This document shows, one piece after another, positions 15,411-23,930 of a stretch of 43,634 nt of DNA. This DNA is from Solobacterium sp. UBA3691 (GTDB taxonomy: Bacteria > Bacillota_I > Bacilli_A > Erysipelotrichales > Erysipelotrichaceae). Location: NCBI GenBank assembly GCA_002372175.1, contig DFIS01000069.1, positions 1-43,634 on the forward strand, in the 5' to 3' direction. Position 1 is the stretch's first letter. Each line of letters starts with the position of its first letter. Below the pieces are notes generated by a model. The model was not told the DNA's origin. It worked only from the letters and a program-made list of their open reading frames with translations, and did no database searches. Position numbers and translations under genes: made by a program.

Positions 15411-15440
15411 ACACAAAGAAAACGGCTTATTTAAGCCGTT
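15411..15440 (-). terminator. Terminator of the polA-pfkA operon
   Basis: Perfect 8-bp stem AACGGCTT (15421-15428) / AAGCCGTT (15433-15440), loop ATTT, then TTTTCTTTG on the minus strand. It lies 35 nt after the pfkA stop. Confidence 0.8.
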
Positions 15441-15475
15441 ATTCTTCTTAGCACTATTCAATTAAATCTGCCAGA

Positions 15476-16438
15476 CTACATCAGATTTTCGAATAATCTG
15501 TACATCTTCTTCCTGCTGGTATTCGGTCTCTGCAGAGCTTCATCGATAGGCAGTGAAGTGATCTGGTTGTCAATAATACCTACACAGTGTCCGCCAATGC
15601 CGTCCATCAGAAGCTCGACAGCCTTTTCACCCATGCGGCTGGCAAGTACACGGTCATTCGGGGTCGGACTGCCGCCTCTTTGAATATGTCCGAGAACTGT
15701 TGCCCTGCCGCTGAAGCCTGTATTCTGCGATACCTTCTTGGCCAGACCTTCAACGTCAACGATCTTCTCCGTAACGATGATGATCGCATGCGACTTGTTT
15801 ACGGTCTGATCAAGATAATGCAGACGTTCAAGAACCTCGATCTCATCATAGCCAGTCTCCGGTGTGATGACCATCTCGGCACCGCAGCAGATCGCTGTAT
15901 ACAGAGCCAGATCACCGCAGTGGTTGCCCATAACCTCAACGATCGAGCATCTGTGATGGGAACTGGAAGTATCACGCAGTTTATCTACTGCTTCGACACA
16001 GGTATGCAGAGCTGTATCAAACCCAATCGTATAATCCGTACCTGAGATATCGTTATCAATGGTACCGGGCAGACCGATACAGTTGATCCCCTGCTTTGTC
16101 AGTTCGAGAGCACCTCTGTAGGAACCGTCACCGCCGATCACGACCAGAGCTTCAATGCCGTTCTGGACAAGATTTTCTATGCATTTGTCACGTACAGGTT
16201 TCTCCTTGAATTCAGGGAGACGTGCAGAGCCGAGTTTTGTGCCGCCGCGGTCAAGAATATCTGATACGGAGTTCTTCTGCAGGATCTCAAAATTACCCTC
16301 CAGCAGACCTTTATAGCCGTCATGGATGCCGACCATCTCTATACCGTTATTCAAAGCAACCCGGGTTACCGCGCGAATTGCTGCGTTCATGCCCGGGGCA
16401 TCGCCGCCGGAAGTCAAAATACCGATCTTTCTAACCAT
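15476..16438 (-). CDS. pfkA: 6-phosphofructokinase
   Basis: ATP-dependent phosphorylation of fructose 6-phosphate, the committed step of glycolysis; forms a tetramer in the cytoplasm. 320 residues, exactly the bacterial A-type length. ATP site SGGDAPGMNAAIRA (10-23) and GGDGSYRGA (102-110); catalytic TIDNDI with D128; substrate residues in GFDTALHTCVEAVD and MGNHCGDLALY. The start at 16438 is fixed by GAGGAGG at 8-9 nt; the open frame extends 7 codons further. It is the last gene of the polA operon, 44 nt after dnaI, an unusual linkage of glycolysis to replication genes. Confidence 0.95.
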   Translation of the reverse strand: MVRKIGILTSGGDAPGMNAAIRAVTRVALNNGIEMVGIHDGYKGLLEGNFEILQKNSVSDILDRGGTKLGSARLPEFKEKPVRDKCIENLVQNGIEALVVIGGDGSYRGALELTKQGINCIGLPGTIDNDISGTDYTIGFDTALHTCVEAVDKLRDTSSSHHRCSIVEVMGNHCGDLALYTAICCGAEMVITPETGYDEIEVLERLHYLDQTVNKSHAIIIVTEKIVDVEGLAKKVSQNTGFSGRATVLGHIQRGGSPTPNDRVLASRMGEKAVELLMDGIGGHCVGIIDNQITSLPIDEALQRPNTSRKKMYRLFENLM

Positions 16439-16482
16439 TGTATGATCCTCCTCAATCATTCTAACACCGATGCGTTTCTTTG

Positions 16483-17382
16483 TCAGAAAGTACGCCGGTT
16501 TTTTCCATCCATATATACAGGCCTGCTGAGTACCCTGATCCTTTCCAGGATACGCTTAGCCATCATTTTGTCTTCTCCCGATGATGTTACCGAATAGTGG
16601 TTCTCGAGGGAGCGGAAGTCTTCATTGCTGGTAAACCAGGTCATCTTTTTCTCCTGCATGCGTCTGTCCAGCACTGTCAGCAACAGATTCAGATATCGGG
16701 ACGTGATATCCTCTGCTCCGATATCATCAAATACCACGAAGTCCGCATACTGCAGATATTCGATCTCACCATGGTGCTCGCCGGTGCGGTACGCTGACTG
16801 AATACGGGCAGAGAATGACGGAACATGCACAAATGCACAGCGTCCCTTATCCCCTGCATACTCATTGGCTGCACAGGCCGCAAGATATGTCTTTCCCGTT
16901 CCCATCGGTCCGTACAGAAAGATTCCCTGTCCTGCCTTATAGCTTTCAACAACAGTGCCGAGAATATTCAGATATCCGGGATCTTCACCGTTCAGTTCGA
17001 TCTTCGCAAAGGACAGCTGATACATCGAAGGATTCAGGTCATTGACCAGATATCCGGCAAGATGGGCTTCCTTCTTCTGCTTATCCTGAAGATACCGGCA
17101 AGGCTGCAGCGAACTCTCCAGAACACCGTCATATACCGGCATCTCCCGGTAACCGGTCTGTTTCTGCTTACAGGATGATAATCCCTGACAGTTCCTGCAG
17201 ACCATACTGTTCTGCCGGATCATCTCAAGTCTGTAAGGATGGCGTGTATATTCATCCTGCGGTACCCCGGCAGCTTTCATGACCGCCGCAAAGTCCCTGT
17301 CCTGCATCAGATCTCTGATCAGCTGTTCCTTCTCCTGCTCACTGCCGTGACCCGGTCCCGGATCCAGATTCATTCTCTTCAT
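16483..17382 (-). CDS. dnaI: Primosomal protein DnaI (helicase loader ATPase)
   Basis: AAA+ protein that loads the replicative helicase. 299 residues. N-terminal helicase-binding domain with Cys62-x2-Cys65 and Cys71/Cys95, corresponding to the zinc site of Bacillus DnaI. Walker A GPMGTGKT at 158-165, Walker B FVVFDDIG (215-222), sensor 1 TWFTSNED (248-255) and the Arg-rich C-terminal lid with RILERI. The ATG overlaps the dnaB stop (ATGA, 17379-17382), so loader and co-loader are translationally coupled. Confidence 0.92.
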   Translation of the reverse strand: MKRMNLDPGPGHGSEQEKEQLIRDLMQDRDFAAVMKAAGVPQDEYTRHPYRLEMIRQNSMVCRNCQGLSSCKQKQTGYREMPVYDGVLESSLQPCRYLQDKQKKEAHLAGYLVNDLNPSMYQLSFAKIELNGEDPGYLNILGTVVESYKAGQGIFLYGPMGTGKTYLAACAANEYAGDKGRCAFVHVPSFSARIQSAYRTGEHHGEIEYLQYADFVVFDDIGAEDITSRYLNLLLTVLDRRMQEKKMTWFTSNEDFRSLENHYSVTSSGEDKMMAKRILERIRVLSRPVYMDGKNRRTF

Positions 17383-18557
17383 GACTTTTTCAGTCCTTTC
17401 ATCAGTGCTTCGATCTCTTCAGGCGACCGTCCTTCACTGTTATTCTGCACATCCCTGCTCATATACTCCGGAAGGACATCCTCTTTCTTTGTATTCCGGT
17501 AGGATACCGTCTGCTTACGCGTCTCCGCAAAAGCCTGCTCACGCGTTGTAACACCGTCTCTGGCCCATTCTCCGGCTACCATATCCACAAACGCCTTGAC
17601 CAGCCTGTTCTGGCTCTTCTTCAGGATATATTCGATCATGACATTGATCACATCGGGAGGAAACTGCATATCTACAGACAGATGCTCAAGAAGTCTGCGG
17701 TCATTGAGGGATACAGCTGCCCCGTTCTGCTTTGCCTGCAGGAATGATACCGGCGGCAGATCATACGGGTCCTTCGCCTGGGTAACATCCGGTGCTGTCT
17801 TTTCGGCCATGTATTTCAGTTTATCCGCATCAAAGGTCATCGTGTTGATATCCACACAGCGGCTGACCAGGATCCGCATGCGGTCCGGAGAAAGCCCGTG
17901 CACGGTTGCCAGCTTGCCGATCAGTTTCAGATTCTCCTGTGTGCGCAGTTCGGCCGGAAAGACCAGTGTGCTGGTTGTCGCAATAAAGCTCTCATAATCA
18001 AAGTTGATCGCTGTATCATCATCACTGAAACGGTACTTCGGACGGATCGTCGTATACTGGATCTCTGAGGCAATACTGCGGTCTGCCTTCGGCCTGACGA
18101 CGGGCCTTGTGATCTCTGTATAGTTCTTCCGGCTGCCCGCTTCTTCGCGCAGTTTATGGGCTGTAACCTCCAGATTGCGTCTTTCGATATTTGCCGCAAG
18201 CACCGTCATATATCCATCATCAGCGAGGAATTCCTCCGTCCGCATCGGTGCCGCCAGTTCATACAGGTAGGTATTGCGGCTGTCTGCTTCCGACACCCAT
18301 GTCCTTAACAGACCGTATTCTTCAAGACGGATCCTTGCCCGCTCCAGATCATCAGCCGAAAGATTCATGATCAGGGACAGCCGGGAATGACTCTCCTGAC
18401 TGCGCTGATGATAGCTTTCACTGTACAGGGTCATATACAGCGATACAGCTGTACTGCCGATCAGCGGCTGATACAGGGAAAAAAGACTGCGCAGATGATC
18501 ATCGCTCAGCTGTATGCCGCATTCCGCACGATACATGTCTTTACCCTTCAGTTCCAT
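17379..18557 (-). CDS. dnaB: Replication initiation and membrane attachment protein DnaB (Gram-positive type)
   Basis: Co-loader of the replicative helicase with DnaD and DnaI; not the helicase itself. 392 residues. N-terminal winged-helix region (about 8-110; LSDDHLRSLFSLYQPLIGSTAVSLYMTLYSE) and a C-terminal DnaB_2/DnaD-like domain (about 285-350), with LLEHLSVDMQFPPDVINVMIEYIL and LVKAFVDMVAGEWARDGVTTREQA. The central part is variable. Starts 16 nt inside the end of coaE with AAAGAGGCGG before the ATG. Order coaE-dnaB-dnaI resembles Bacillus but nrdR is missing from between. Confidence 0.9.
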   Translation of the reverse strand: MELKGKDMYRAECGIQLSDDHLRSLFSLYQPLIGSTAVSLYMTLYSESYHQRSQESHSRLSLIMNLSADDLERARIRLEEYGLLRTWVSEADSRNTYLYELAAPMRTEEFLADDGYMTVLAANIERRNLEVTAHKLREEAGSRKNYTEITRPVVRPKADRSIASEIQYTTIRPKYRFSDDDTAINFDYESFIATTSTLVFPAELRTQENLKLIGKLATVHGLSPDRMRILVSRCVDINTMTFDADKLKYMAEKTAPDVTQAKDPYDLPPVSFLQAKQNGAAVSLNDRRLLEHLSVDMQFPPDVINVMIEYILKKSQNRLVKAFVDMVAGEWARDGVTTREQAFAETRKQTVSYRNTKKEDVLPEYMSRDVQNNSEGRSPEEIEALMKGLKKS

Positions 18558-19140
18558 TTTCCGCCTCTTTCAGCCATTGTCTCAGTTTGTCTCTCAGCTC
18601 TTCCACTGTACCGTCATTATAGAACACAATATCGGAAGCTTCTATCTGTGCTTTTCTGCCAATCTGTGATGCCAGCCGTTCTTCGGCTTCCTCCCTGGTA
18701 TATCCGCGGTCTCTGATACACCTGGCGATCGCTGTTTCATCCTCACAGGTGACCGTGATCGTCAGGTCAAAAAGATCCTGCCAGCCTGCTTCAAATAACA
18801 GCGGCACCTCCGCGAAGACGATCTTCTCCGAACCATGTTCACGGAAACAGTCAAACATCTTCTGCTTCACATACGGATGCACGATACCGTTGAGTTCTTC
18901 CCGCTTCTGTTCATCCGCAAAGATCAGGGAAGCCAGCTTCTTCCGGTCGATCGTCTCATCTTCCCGCAGTATATCCCTGCCGAAGTGTTCGATGACCTGT
19001 ATATAACCGCTCTCGCCGGGGTCAAGACACTGTCTTGCCGCAAGATCACTGTCAAAGACGGTAAAACCCATTTCCCTGAGGATCAGAGAAACGGTTGACT
19101 TGCCTGCTGCGATCGTTCCTGTTATTCCTGCTTTGATCAT
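18541..19140 (-). CDS. coaE: Dephospho-CoA kinase
   Basis: Last step of coenzyme A synthesis (ATP-dependent phosphorylation of dephospho-CoA). 199 residues from ATG 19140, which overlaps the mutM stop as ATGA. P-loop GITGTIAAGKSTVS (5-18), then DSDLAARQCLDPGESGY, VFAEVPLLFEAGW and IRDRGYTREEAEERLASQ, all family hallmarks. The open frame extends 16 codons upstream inside mutM but the coupled ATG is clearly the start. Confidence 0.94.
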   Translation of the reverse strand: MIKAGITGTIAAGKSTVSLILREMGFTVFDSDLAARQCLDPGESGYIQVIEHFGRDILREDETIDRKKLASLIFADEQKREELNGIVHPYVKQKMFDCFREHGSEKIVFAEVPLLFEAGWQDLFDLTITVTCEDETAIARCIRDRGYTREEAEERLASQIGRKAQIEASDIVFYNDGTVEELRDKLRQWLKEAENGTEG

Positions 19141-19946
19141 TTTGCCTGACATACGGGGCAGTAATAACTGCTTCTGCCGCCGATCCACTTTACTTTTATC
19201 TCATGTCCGCATCTGCGGCATATCTTCTGACCGTGTACCATACAGTCATTCTGAAACATTCCTGTTACACCCAGAGAGCTGGTATATGAACGGATCGTCG
19301 TTCCTCCCGCTTTGATTGCTTCCGCAAGGATCAGCCGGGTATTGTCAACGATATTCTGCCGGTCTCTCTGTGTGAGTCTGGCACAGGATCTGCCGGGACG
19401 GATACCGCATGCCGAGAGGATCTCATCTGCATATATATTGCCGATACCGGCAACGAGCTGCTGTTCCAGCAGTACCGACTTGATCGCTGCCCGCCGGCCT
19501 CTGCAGTATTCTCTGATACGCTCAGCCGTATATGCCTCATCAAACGGTTCCGGACCGAGATCATGGAAATCAGAGAGATCAGGATCTTTTTCAATGATCT
19601 CCATTCTTCCGAACTTCCGTGTATCATGATACCGCAGTTCCTTACCGCCCGACAGCTGAAATACCACATGGATATGACGGTTCAGGGGTTCGGAAGGATC
19701 CTGGATGTAGTATTTTCCTTCCATGCGCAGATGGGATACCAGCGTCATATCATCCATCCCGAAGATCAGGTACTTGCCTCTTCTGCCAAAGGAACGGAAG
19801 TGCTGTCCCTGCAGTCTTTCCGCAAAAACATCGGGATCACCGATGACTGCCTTAGGCCAGCGTACCGTCACCTTCAGGATCTCTTCATCACGGATCTGCT
19901 GTTCAAGGGTCCTGACGACCGTTTCTACTTCCGGTAACTCAGGCAT
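19137..19946 (-). CDS. mutM: Formamidopyrimidine-DNA glycosylase
   Basis: Bifunctional glycosylase/AP lyase removing 8-oxoguanine and FaPy lesions. 269 residues. N-terminal catalytic Pro2 and Glu3 in PELPEVETV, Lys58 in GRRGKYL, the helix-two-turn-helix region IGNIYADEILSACGI, and a C-terminal zinc finger with Cys243, Cys246, Cys263 and Cys266. Lys and Arg of KAGGTTIRSY are also present, which favours MutM over Nei. Overlaps the polA stop by one nucleotide (TAATG). Confidence 0.95.
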   Translation of the reverse strand: MPELPEVETVVRTLEQQIRDEEILKVTVRWPKAVIGDPDVFAERLQGQHFRSFGRRGKYLIFGMDDMTLVSHLRMEGKYYIQDPSEPLNRHIHVVFQLSGGKELRYHDTRKFGRMEIIEKDPDLSDFHDLGPEPFDEAYTAERIREYCRGRRAAIKSVLLEQQLVAGIGNIYADEILSACGIRPGRSCARLTQRDRQNIVDNTRLILAEAIKAGGTTIRSYTSSLGVTGMFQNDCMVHGQKICRRCGHEIKVKWIGGRSSYYCPVCQAK

Positions 19947-22549
19947 TATTTGGCCTCATACCAGTCACTGCCGACGGAGCACTCCACCGTCAGCGGTACA
20001 TCCAGCGTCATCGCTTCGGTCATACCCTTCGTGACCAGTTCTGTCATCTGTTCCGTTTCTTCTTTCGGTACATCAAAGATCAGTTCATCGTGTACCTGCA
20101 GGATCATCTTTGCATGTACACCTGCTTCCTTCATCATCCTGTCAATGTTGATCATGGCGATCTTGATCAGGTCGGCAGCACTGCCCTGGATCGGTGCATT
20201 CATCGCTGCCCGCTTGCCAAACTCACGAACCATCCGGTTCTTGTCTCTGATCTCGGGGATCTCACGCCGTCTTCCGCACAGTGTCGTTACATACCCCTTC
20301 TCCTGACATTCCTGTACGACTCTGTCCATGTAGGATCTGATCTTCGGATAACTTCTATAATAGGATTCAATAAACTGTCCTGCTTCATAGCGGGAGATGC
20401 CAAGCTGTTCGGCAAGGCCGAAATCGCTGATACCGTAAACAATACCGAAGTTGACTGTCTTGGCCCTTCGGCGCAGTTCCGAAGTTACTTCGTCTGCACT
20501 GACGCCAAAGACATCCATCGCTGTCTTTGTATGGATATCGATACCTTCCCGGAAAGCCTCGATCAGACTTTCCTCCTGTGCCATATGCGCCAGCATACGC
20601 AGTTCGATCTGATGATAGTCGGAAGAGATCAGAACACAGCCCTCCGAAGGCTTGAACGCCTTACGGATGATCTTGCCCTGTTCATCACGTACACTGATAT
20701 TCTGCAGATTCGGTTCACTGGAAGAGAGTCTGCCTGTCTGGGTTGCGCTCTGGTTATACAGTGTGTGGATCCTGCCGTCACTGCTGATATACTTCTGCAG
20801 ACCTTCGGCATAGGTACTGTAGATCTTCTGCAGCTTGCGGTATGATAGCAGATCATTGATGATCGGATGGATCCCTGCCAGCTTTTCAAGAACATCAGCA
20901 CCTGTACTGCGCTTCTTTCCTCCCGGAAGACCAAGATCATCGAAGAGAACTTCAGCCAGCTGCTTGGTCGAGTTGATATTGAATACCCTGCCTGCTTCCC
21001 GGTAGATCGTCTCCTGCAGAGAAGTGATCCTGCTCAGCATCTCTGCCGCAATACCGGATAAAACCCCGGCATCACAGCGTACACCGCGTGTTTCCATATC
21101 ACAGAGGATATATGTTAACGGCATTTCAATATCCCGGTACAGGCTCTCCATGCCATATTCACGGATCAGGCTTTCCGTCTGTGTATACAGCTGCAGGATA
21201 TTCCTCGCATTCTCTGCACTGAAGAGTGCCTGTTCCTGCAGATCAGGGAGCTTCGGCTTGTTTGTCTTCCCGTATACATCTTCGTATTTGAGCGATGTAA
21301 ACATGCCGAACTTGTTCATGATCTTATCGGTACTGGTAAGGGTGGAATCAGCCAGGGAAGCCATGATCATGACATCATCGCTGAAGTGTACAGTGATTCC
21401 CGTACCATCCAGCAGATGCATGCCTCTCTTGATATCAAAGCCTGCCTTTACAGGTCCTTCCGCAGCAAGGAATGCGCACAGTTCTGTATCTTTGAGCACA
21501 TCTTCAACCGTCATGTATACTGCCTGAATGCCCTGTGTAATGGCCAGACCGTAAAGCTGTGCGGTCATGAACGAATCATTCGTCCCGTCAAGATAAATAC
21601 CGACAGGGCCCTGCATGATCTCTTTCGGACAGACATGTACGGTCTGTACACCGAACTCTGCTGTTTCTTCCTGCTCAGCTTCCTCCGTCACCATCGTTTC
21701 ATACCGGCTGACCAGCGAACGCATACCGAGACTGTTCAGGAAACGGATCAGATCTTCGTAGTCCGGCTTGAAAACACAGTCTTCGGCAGTGATATCGATC
21801 TTCACATCCCTGCGTATCGTTGCCAGTTTCTTGCTCAGGAGAGCACTCTCTTTACCGGCCCTGATCTTATTGCCGAGAGCCCCTTTGATATTATCCGCAT
21901 CCGCCAGTACATTCTCCACGGTACCGTACTGGTTCAGCAGTTTCAGTGCTGTCTTCTCGCCAACCCCCGGAATACCCGGAATATTATCGCTGTTATCTCC
22001 CATCAGCCCCTTCATGTCGATGATCTGCAGCGGTGTGATGCCCATCGTTTCCTTCAGACTTTCCGCTGTCATCTCATCCATGTCGGTGATGCCCTTCTTC
22101 ATTAACATGACAGTTGTGGAGTCATCGATCAGCTGCAGCAGATCATGGTCACTGGAAAGAATGATCGTATCATAATCCGTGGCATTCTTTGACATTGTTC
22201 CGATCAGATCATCTGCCTCGATATCCGTCATCTCCACCCAGCGGATATGATATCCGTCCAGGTAATCCCTGACCATGCCAAACTGCGGTACAAGATCATC
22301 CGGTGCCGGTTTCCTGCCGCCTTTATACTCAGGATACAGATCATGCCTGAAGGTATGTTTGCCGGCATCAAAAGCCACCAGCATGGAATCCGGCTGTACA
22401 AGGTCGATCGCTTTCTGCAGCATTGTCGCAAAGCCGAATACAGCGTTGGTAGGCAGACCTGCCGGGCTGGTCATCGGTCTTCCGTAAGCTGTCGCATAAT
22501 ATGCCCTGAACAGCATTGAATTGCCGTCAACGAGTAGTAGTTTTTTCAT
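19946..22549 (-). CDS. polA: DNA polymerase I
   Basis: Repair and Okazaki-fragment polymerase. 867 residues from ATG 22549, behind GGAGG. Domains: 5'-nuclease 1-285 (LLLVDGNSMLFRAYYA, DIEADDLIGT, SSDHDLLQL, GDNSDNIPGIPGVGEKTA); a 3'-5' exonuclease-like domain about 300-475 in which the catalytic DxE motif is not seen, so proofreading is probably lost, as in Bacillus; polymerase 476-867 with motif A SSDYHQIELR (643-651), motif B RRAKTVNFGIVYG (694-706) and motif C QVHDE (818-822). Motif A has His646 where nearly all relatives have Ser. First gene of the polA-mutM-coaE-dnaB-dnaI-pfkA operon. Confidence 0.96.
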   Translation of the reverse strand: MKKLLLVDGNSMLFRAYYATAYGRPMTSPAGLPTNAVFGFATMLQKAIDLVQPDSMLVAFDAGKHTFRHDLYPEYKGGRKPAPDDLVPQFGMVRDYLDGYHIRWVEMTDIEADDLIGTMSKNATDYDTIILSSDHDLLQLIDDSTTVMLMKKGITDMDEMTAESLKETMGITPLQIIDMKGLMGDNSDNIPGIPGVGEKTALKLLNQYGTVENVLADADNIKGALGNKIRAGKESALLSKKLATIRRDVKIDITAEDCVFKPDYEDLIRFLNSLGMRSLVSRYETMVTEEAEQEETAEFGVQTVHVCPKEIMQGPVGIYLDGTNDSFMTAQLYGLAITQGIQAVYMTVEDVLKDTELCAFLAAEGPVKAGFDIKRGMHLLDGTGITVHFSDDVMIMASLADSTLTSTDKIMNKFGMFTSLKYEDVYGKTNKPKLPDLQEQALFSAENARNILQLYTQTESLIREYGMESLYRDIEMPLTYILCDMETRGVRCDAGVLSGIAAEMLSRITSLQETIYREAGRVFNINSTKQLAEVLFDDLGLPGGKKRSTGADVLEKLAGIHPIINDLLSYRKLQKIYSTYAEGLQKYISSDGRIHTLYNQSATQTGRLSSSEPNLQNISVRDEQGKIIRKAFKPSEGCVLISSDYHQIELRMLAHMAQEESLIEAFREGIDIHTKTAMDVFGVSADEVTSELRRRAKTVNFGIVYGISDFGLAEQLGISRYEAGQFIESYYRSYPKIRSYMDRVVQECQEKGYVTTLCGRRREIPEIRDKNRMVREFGKRAAMNAPIQGSAADLIKIAMINIDRMMKEAGVHAKMILQVHDELIFDVPKEETEQMTELVTKGMTEAMTLDVPLTVECSVGSDWYEAK

Positions 22550-22568
22550 GGGGAAAACCTCCGCATCC

Positions 22569-22577
22569 ATTATAGCA
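22569..22577 (-). promoter_or_regulatory. Extended -10 promoter of the polA operon
   Basis: TGCTATAAT on the minus strand, with TATAAT at 22569-22574; 19 nt before the polA ATG, with GGAGG (22558-22562) falling at the predicted 5' end of the mRNA. No clear -35. Confidence 0.6.
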
Positions 22578-22591
22578 TTCACCTGCCCGGT

Positions 22592-22625
22592 ATGGAAAAG
22601 ACGGACAGGAAGTCCTGTCCGTCTT
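22592..22625 (-). terminator. Terminator of the ZnuA-like/LysR-stub operon
   Basis: Thirteen-bp perfect inverted repeat, AAGACGGACAGGA (22598-22610) / TCCTGTCCGTCTT (22613-22625), followed by TTTTCC on the minus strand. Lies 20 nt after the LysR stub and just before the polA promoter. Confidence 0.75.
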
Positions 22626-22645
22626 ATACAGCAGTGTATGTTTGA

Positions 22646-22900
22646 TCAGCCTTTGCAGAATACGTCGCAGTCATCCGCAAAGACCGCCTTTCCGTGCCGG
22701 TATACTGCCTCACCCTGACGATTCAGATGGATCCGGTTTCTGTCTGCCCGTTCAAACAGAGGATAGCCGATCTCACGTTCAAAGCTCTTGATCGACCGGG
22801 AAAGACTTGGCTGTGAAACATGCAGATGTATGGAAGCCCTGGTACTATTCTGCAGTTCAGCCACCTTCATAAAGTATAGCCATTCCGTTAGTTTGATCAT
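22646..22900 (-). pseudogene. LysR-family regulator remnant (DNA-binding domain only)
   Basis: 84 residues that are the N-terminal winged helix of a LysR-type regulator: LTEWLYFMKVAELQNSTRAS, HLHVSQPSLSRSIKSFEREIG, PLFERADRN. The ~200-residue effector domain of normal family members (~300 residues) is missing; coding stops at 22646, only 20 nt before a terminator. The ATG has GAGG before it and follows the metal-SBP gene by 17 nt, so it is probably transcribed. It may be a truncated leftover or a small stand-alone DNA-binding protein; I cannot decide from one genome. Confidence 0.65.
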
Positions 22901-22917
22901 CTCAAAACCTCATGTAT

Positions 22918-23913
22918 TTATTCAGCAGCTGCTGCTCTGTCTTCTGTCATTGTCTCCAATACTTTAAGATTCTCATACATGATCGAAAGATAATCTTTCC
23001 CTGCCTTTTCCTCATCAGCAGTAATACTTGAAAGATTACTTAACTCTACTCTGGTCAGGCTCAGTTCTTCCTGCAGTTCATCAAACAGTGCAATCATATC
23101 CGGTGTCATATTCGGCTCATAGACGATATACTTCACGTTATCCTCAAGGATCCTCTGCTTGATCGCTGCCAACTGTACGGGATTCGGAAGCACGCCGTAC
23201 TTGGACAGGATCACGGGATATACCTCAAAGCCGTAAGTCTTCTGCCAGTTGCCGAAGCTTGCGGTCATCGACACAAACCGGATCTGCTTGTTGTTTACGG
23301 TATTCGCTGTAGAAAGAGCCTGGTACTGGGCATCCAGATTGATCAGTTCTGTTTCCAGACGCTTGTAGTTTTCTTCGAAGATCTTCTGATCATCAGGATA
23401 ATATGAGATCAGCCAGTCACGGATATCCTTGGCCATACTTAACATCGCAATCGGATCGGTCCAGAGGCATAGATCCTTCGTATCGGTATCGATCATGTCA
23501 AATGCCGGATCCTTGTAGTACGGAGACTCGATATAGGTGATCGTATCCCCTGTTACGACCGGTGTATATCTCTGAAAATCATAGATCGCATTAAGTACCG
23601 ACAGGTCGATCTGACTGGAGATGATACTGTTGATCCTGGATGTATAGATACTCAGATACGGCTCCATCTGTCCGATATGCAGAAAGACAGCAGAGTTCTC
23701 CAGGATCTCCTCATAGTTCTCCACGATCGTTGTCCGCTGTACGATCATATCTTCCTGGATCGACACAAGATTCTCATCGGAGCCGATGATCCTGCCCGCA
23801 AGAAAACCGACAGGATACACCGTATAGGCGATCTGCGTCTTGACCGGTGCACACCCGGTCAGCAGTAACCCTGTCATGATCATACACAGAAATGTCAGTA
23901 ACTTCTTTCTCAT
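22918..23913 (-). CDS. TroA/ZnuA-superfamily solute-binding lipoprotein lacking metal-binding histidines
   Basis: 331 residues with a lipoprotein signal ending LLTGC (Cys21). The architecture follows metal-binding cluster A-I proteins: YTVYPVGFLAGRIIG, VFLHIGQMEPYLS, LWTDPIAMLSMAKDIRDWL, SMTASFGNWQKTYG, and KYIVYEPNMTPDMI. In metal-binding members the second, third and fourth of these carry His ligands; here the whole protein contains only one His (79), and the HxW/HDAFGY positions read LCLW and TASFGN. So a changed ligand, or a binding role without metal, is likely. No ABC permease or ATPase is adjacent. Its promoter overlaps the radC stop and it precedes a LysR stub. Confidence 0.72.
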   Translation of the reverse strand: MRKKLLTFLCMIMTGLLLTGCAPVKTQIAYTVYPVGFLAGRIIGSDENLVSIQEDMIVQRTTIVENYEEILENSAVFLHIGQMEPYLSIYTSRINSIISSQIDLSVLNAIYDFQRYTPVVTGDTITYIESPYYKDPAFDMIDTDTKDLCLWTDPIAMLSMAKDIRDWLISYYPDDQKIFEENYKRLETELINLDAQYQALSTANTVNNKQIRFVSMTASFGNWQKTYGFEVYPVILSKYGVLPNPVQLAAIKQRILEDNVKYIVYEPNMTPDMIALFDELQEELSLTRVELSNLSSITADEEKAGKDYLSIMYENLKVLETMTEDRAAAAE

Positions 23914-23921
23914 TCTTAATA

Positions 23922-23930
23922 ATTATATCA
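23922..23930 (-). promoter_or_regulatory. Extended -10 promoter of the ZnuA-like gene, overlapping the radC stop
   Basis: TGATATAAT on the minus strand (TATAAT at 23922-23927) ends 8 nt before the ATG at 23913 and covers the radC stop codon (23923-23925). No Shine-Dalgarno stands before the ATG, so the transcript would be leaderless. Confidence 0.55.

Noticed and set aside
15448..15455. Second CIRCE half-site (TTAGCACT) after pfkA
   Set aside because: No matching GAGTGCTAA arm at 9-nt spacing; chance occurrence.
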